From the NCBI GenBank assembly GCA_964447175.1, contig CAYURP010000028.1, positions 1 to 35,343 on the forward strand: a stretch of DNA of 35,343 bases, in the 5' to 3' direction. Below the pieces are notes generated by a model. The model was not told the DNA's origin. It ran no database searches and worked only from the letters and a program-made list of their open reading frames with translations. Origin of the DNA: CAYURP01 sp964447175. Its GTDB lineage: Bacteria; Zixibacteria; MSB-5A5; SM23-73-2. Below, in pieces: positions 31,891 through 35,343 of the stretch (position 1 is the first letter of the stretch; each line of letters opens with the position of its first letter). A program made the position numbers and the translations under genes.

Positions 31891-32254
31891 AAGTTCAGTT
31901 TAGAATATAAACTCTTCTATTTTCCCAAGCAACAGGATATTTCTCCATATATCAAATAAGCTTTCTGATATGAATTTCGATAAAATAACTTTTCAATTGA
32001 CAGGACAAATCAAGTGAGCTATTTTTAAAAAACGGGTTTTTTGTAGTCGCTTGATTTATGTGAAGCTCGAAGATTCATTACGACATCTTAACGATCAAAT
32101 TATAAAGCTCAATAAATTGAGCAACTACAAAATATGTACAACTTTCGTTGACATAACAATAAGAAACAATTCAGCAAGAATTATCAACCCAATGAGAATT
32201 TCTCAAAAAGTTGGAGATTGAACTTATTGGACATAAAAAATTGAGGTGAATAAA
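31891..32254. other. divergent promoter region with a REPIN-like element
   Basis: About 364 bases between the IMPase-family gene and the PAS sensor gene, transcribed away from each other. TTGACA strings occur at about 31995 and 32149, candidate -35 elements for the sensor gene. The REPIN-like pair at 32043-32128 sits in the middle. Confidence 0.45.
32043..32128. repeat. REPIN-like inverted pair of GTAG palindromes (second family)
   Basis: The left unit begins GTAGTCGCTTGATTTATG and ends in GAAGC; the right unit read on the minus strand begins GTAGTTGCTCAATTTATTG and ends in AGC, with a perfect GCTCAAT-AA-ATTGAGC stem (32107-32122). Both share GTAGT-GCT--ATTTAT at matching positions and face each other with about 40 bases between. 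Different in sequence from the pair at 17294 but identical in plan. Confidence 0.6.
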
Positions 32255-35200
32255 ATGAAAGAAAAAATGAGAAACTCAGGAATCGATATTATAGGCGGAG
32301 TTCCCTGGGGCACACACTTATGTCAATTTTACAGGACCAAACAAGATCTGCTTGACATTCTGGTACCTTATTTCAAAGCAGGCTTGGAAAACAATGAATT
32401 CTGCATGTGGGTAACCTCAGAATCTCTGAAAGTTGAAGATGCCAGAGCAGCATTAGAAAAAGAAGTGAAAGATCTCGATGAGTATTTTAAAAGGGGTCAG
32501 CTGGAGATACTGGATTACAGGGAATGGTATACCAGATCAGGTAAGTTTGATGCCCCCGGGGTGTTGCAGGGTTGGGTGGAAAAAGAGAAACAAGCTATAG
32601 AAAGAGGGTTTGATGGGCTTCGCCTCACCGGAAACACTTTCTGGCTGGAGAAAAAAGATTGGCAAGATTTCGCCAATTATGAAGCAGAGGTAAACAGCGT
32701 CATCGGCAAATATAACATGCTGGCTATATGCACCTATTCCCTCGATAAATGTAAAGCATCGGAAATCTTAGAGGTGGTCGAAAATCATCAATTCGCTCTC
32801 ATCAGGCATGAAGGTAAGTGGGAAGTGATCGAAAGCTCCGAGAGCGGGCAGGTTGATCTGTTGCAGAAAGCGTATGATGAGTTGGAGATTCGGATCGCAG
32901 AACGAACAGCAGAGCTAATCAGAGCCAACACCGATTTGAGGGGAGAGATCGCAGAGAGTAAAAAGACAGAAGTAGCACTCAAGCAATCCGAACGTGATTA
33001 TCGCGGGCTTTTTGAGAGCGCTCACGATGCTATAATCATTTTCAATCCAGACGGAGAAATCATACTGGATGCCAACCAGAGGGCATGTGAAATCTATGGC
33101 TTTGATCGTTCTGAGTTCATAGGAATGTCTTTGGTGAAAATATCAAAGGACCCTGACAGGGGAAAAAAGCATATTAATAAAACCTTGGATAAGGGATTTT
33201 ACCATCACTTTGAAACCGTGCAGTATAGAAAAGACGGAAGTGAGATGTATTTAGAAATTAATGCCTCGGCAATAGAGTACAAAGGCCAACGAGCAATCTT
33301 GAGCATAAATCGGGACATCACCGATCGTAAACAGGCAGAAGAGGCACTACGAGCTTCCGAGCAGCGGTACAGGCTCCTTTTCGAGAGAAATTTTGCCGCC
33401 GTGTATCGCACTACTTTAGAGGGAACCATTCTGGATTGCAATGAATCCTTTGCTCAGCTTCTGGGGTATGCTTCACCGCAGGAACTAATGAAGCACAACG
33501 CTTCAGAATTCTACTTTGACGACAAAGACAGACAAGAGTTCCTGGCGTTTTTGCAGAAAAAAGGATATCTGTCCAATTCTGAAATATGTCTCCGACGGAA
33601 AGACGGTACCCCCGTTTGGATTTTAGAAAATATTAGCTTAATTAAAGAAGATGAAAACTCATCCCCGGTGATTCAAGGGACGTCAGTAGACATCACCGAG
33701 CGCAAGCGTGCGGAGGAGGCATTAAGAGAATCTGAGGAAAGATTCAGGACTATATTTGAATCAGTTCCCATATCAATGATTATGATTGATAAAGATGGAA
33801 TAATGGTAGAAGTCAGTCCGTATCAAGTATATCAGACTGCTAAAGGATTAACCCCCAGAGAAGGCTACATCGGGAAGAGTCTCATAACCCACCCAACTAT
33901 TGTGAATGCTGGTCTTTCTGATACTTACAGAGGGCTCCTCAAAGGAAAGTTTTTTGATCTAAAAGATGTTTATTTTCCTTCTATACAGCGGGGAACTGAA
34001 GGTTATTACTTCAACATAAAGGGAGTGCCGCTTTTCAAAGAGGGTGAAGTCATTGGAGCCATCACGGTACATGAAGACATCACCGAGCGCAAAAAGGCGG
34101 AGGAGGCGTTACGGGAGAGCGAAAAGAAATATAAAGATCTCTTTGAGAATGCACGAGAGGCGATAGTAACGGTTGATCTGGATGGAAGAATTACTAACGT
34201 AAATAAGCTGGTTGAAGAATACGGCTTCAAGAGAGAAGAATTGTTCGGGAAAAGGTTATTTGACTTCGTTCCCGAGTACGACAAGACCAGGTCTGTTAGT
34301 GATTTTGATACTTTGATTGGAGGTAATCCGGTCAAAGGTGAGATGGACGTAATTACTCCAAAAGGGATATCCACCGTAGAGTACAGAGATAATCCAATAT
34401 TACGGGCAGGAAAAGTAATTGGCATACAAATAATTTTGACAGATATCACCGAGCGCAAAAAGGCAGAGGAGTCGCTACGGGATAGCGAGGAAAAATACAG
34501 ATCGTTATTTGAAGGGTCATTACATCCGATTACCATCTATGATCGCAATGCTACAATTGTCATGTTAAATAAAGTTGGTGCGGAAAACCTGAAAAAACCC
34601 TTAACAGAAATCCTTGGAAAACCCTTAGGGGAATTCATTCCCGAAACCCATGGCCTTACTGTTAAGCGTGTCCGCCAAGTATTAGAGACCGGAAAACCCT
34701 TATTCGTTGAAGACGAAATATCCCTTCCCCAGGGAAAACGTTGGTTCTTGTCGACTCTACATCCCGTACTGAATCCAAGAGGCCAACCTGATTTGGTGCA
34801 GGTCATCTCATATGACATCACCGAGCGCAAGCGGGCGGAGGAGGCTTTGCGGGAATCGGAGAGGAAATACCGAAACTTAATAGAAGATTCACTTGATGGA
34901 ATATGCATTGTTCAAGGAGTTGAGATAAAATTCGTAAATCAATCACTGCTGAAAATGTTCAACTGCCAGAGTGAAAATGAGATGGTGGGTCACCAGTTCA
35001 CCCAGTTTGTAATACCTGAGTACAGAAAGACAATGGAGGAAATGGGTTCCGCAAGAGAAAGAGGAGAAAACATACCCCAGCGTTATGAGTTCAAGGGACT
35101 GCGCAAGGACGGCACCGAGTTTAATGCTGAGATCTCAGTTAGCAGAATACCATACCAGGGAAATGTTGCACGGCAGGGGATAATCAGAGACATCACCGAA

Positions 35201-35343
35201 CGAAAGAAAGCGGAGGAGAAACTCAGAGAAGCTAATACTATCATCAATAGAAGTCCGGCAGTAGCTTTCACATGGAAGAACCAAGAGGGGTGGCCAGTAG
35301 AGTTTGTTTCTGAAAATGTTGAGAAATTATTTGGATATACAGC
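32255..35343 (+). CDS. MEDS-domain multi-PAS sensor protein, probably a histidine kinase (3' end outside window)
   Basis: Open frame of over 1,029 codons running off the window; GAGGTG at 32243-32248 sets the start. Residues about 10-190 are a MEDS (MEthanogen/methylotroph DcmR Sensory) domain, with GVPWGTHLCQFYRTKQDLLD, FKAGLENNEFCMWVT and GFDGLRLTGNTFW. A coiled coil (about 205-245, AYDELEIRIAERTAEL) leads to at least six PAS domains plus the start of a seventh, each followed by the PAC-type linker DITERKxAEEALRESExKY. The domain order suggests a cytoplasmic sensor; whether it ends in a histidine kinase or another output is not visible. The linker is nearly identical at DNA level at 33314, 33689, 34076, 34442, 34814 and 35189. 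Confidence 0.88.
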   Translation, partial: MKEKMRNSGIDIIGGVPWGTHLCQFYRTKQDLLDILVPYFKAGLENNEFCMWVTSESLKVEDARAALEKEVKDLDEYFKRGQLEILDYREWYTRSGKFDAPGVLQGWVEKEKQAIERGFDGLRLTGNTFWLEKKDWQDFANYEAEVNSVIGKYNMLAICTYSLDKCKASEILEVVENHQFALIRHEGKWEVIESSESGQVDLLQKAYDELEIRIAERTAELIRANTDLRGEIAESKKTEVALKQSERDYRGLFESAHDAIIIFNPDGEIILDANQRACEIYGFDRSEFIGMSLVKISKDPDRGKKHINKTLDKGFYHHFETVQYRKDGSEMYLEINASAIEYKGQRAILSINRDITDRKQAEEALRASEQRYRLLFERNFAAVYRTTLEGTILDCNESFAQLLGYASPQELMKHNASEFYFDDKDRQEFLAFLQKKGYLSNSEICLRRKDGTPVWILENISLIKEDENSSPVIQGTSVDITERKRAEEALRESEERFRTIFESVPISMIMIDKDGIMVEVSPYQVYQTAKGLTPREGYIGKSLITHPTIVNAGLSDTYRGLLKGKFFDLKDVYFPSIQRGTEGYYFNIKGVPLFKEGEVIGAITVHEDITERKKAEEALRESEKKYKDLFENAREAIVTVDLDGRITNVNKLVEEYGFKREELFGKRLFDFVPEYDKTRSVSDFDTLIGGNPVKGEMDVITPKGISTVEYRDNPILRAGKVIGIQIILTDITERKKAEESLRDSEEKYRSLFEGSLHPITIYDRNATIVMLNKVGAENLKKPLTEILGKPLGEFIPETHGLTVKRVRQVLETGKPLFVEDEISLPQGKRWFLSTLHPVLNPRGQPDLVQVISYDITERKRAEEALRESERKYRNLIEDSLDGICIVQGVEIKFVNQSLLKMFNCQSENEMVGHQFTQFVIPEYRKTMEEMGSARERGENIPQRYEFKGLRKDGTEFNAEISVSRIPYQGNVARQGIIRDITERKKAEEKLREANTIINRSPAVAFTWKNQEGWPVEFVSENVEKLFGYT

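Noticed and set aside
32788..35271. Several minus-strand frames rich in Ser and Leu opposite the PAS sensor
   Set aside because: The repeated RSVMS-like strings are the reverse complement of the DITERK linker; the plus strand is the coding one.

Overview
The window looks like a piece of chromosome from a Gram-negative (diderm) bacterium of the poorly cultured FCB-like groups; a Zixibacteria-like origin is plausible but this is inference from gene content only. Supporting signs are several outer-membrane proteins (a BamA/TamA-type barrel, an OmpA with thrombospondin-3 repeats, a TonB receptor), an FG-GAP surface protein, a dockerin-like tail remnant, and a rubrerythrin/rubredoxin peroxide defence typical of anaerobes or microaerophiles. 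Almost all genes lie on the minus strand. There is no rRNA, CRISPR array, integrase or complete transposase.

Layout, left to right: (1) 1-4.0 kb: an outer-membrane barrel, a methyltransferase, and a compact group TIGR01777 epimerase - TspO - pyrimidine-dimer glycosylase suggestive of light/UV stress. (2) 4.3-8.3 kb: a decayed dockerin-tailed protein, tRNA-Asn, a secreted FG-GAP protein and an OmpA-family protein with a clear promoter and terminator. (3) 8.6-15.9 kb: a tightly packed minus-strand operon: a Cys-rich membrane protein, CstA, a membrane GAF-GGDEF diguanylate cyclase, NagZ-like hexosaminidase, AnmK and a SpoIID-like protein; the last three form a peptidoglycan remodelling/recycling set. 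(4) 16.0-17.2 kb: an exported bactofilin-repeat membrane protein.

(5) 17.8-22.8 kb is the most distinctive region: a nine-gene minus-strand operon led by a PerR-like Fur regulator with AT palindromes at its promoter. It encodes a fusion of half a ferritin-like diiron bundle to an RsbU/SpoIIE-type PP2C phosphatase, two double-half rubrerythrin-like proteins, a classical rubrerythrin, a rubredoxin-helical protein, a DJ-1/PfpI protein, a peroxiredoxin and a 59-residue desulforedoxin-like protein. I read it as a peroxide-responsive regulon in which the fusion phosphatase may connect iron/oxidant state to a partner-switching signalling pathway; that link is inference.

(6) 22.8-27.3 kb: a duplicated non-coding unit before tRNA-Ser(GCT), a methyltransferase, a NifX-like protein, a proline iminopeptidase-like lipoprotein, a GNAT-YoaP protein and a YdeI protein. 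(7) 27.9-31.9 kb: a Crp/Fnr regulator, a TonB receptor with a consensus CRP-type operator upstream, and an inositol-monophosphatase-family gene broken by an amber codon at its catalytic Glu. (8) 32.3 kb to the end: a plus-strand multi-PAS sensor with an N-terminal MEDS domain, running off the window.

Intergenic DNA carries many short perfect palindromes. Several are preceded by GTAG and two are inverted pairs, the layout of REP/REPIN elements mobilised by RAYT transposases; no RAYT gene is in the window. They concentrate at 17.2-17.8 kb and 27.4-27.9 kb.
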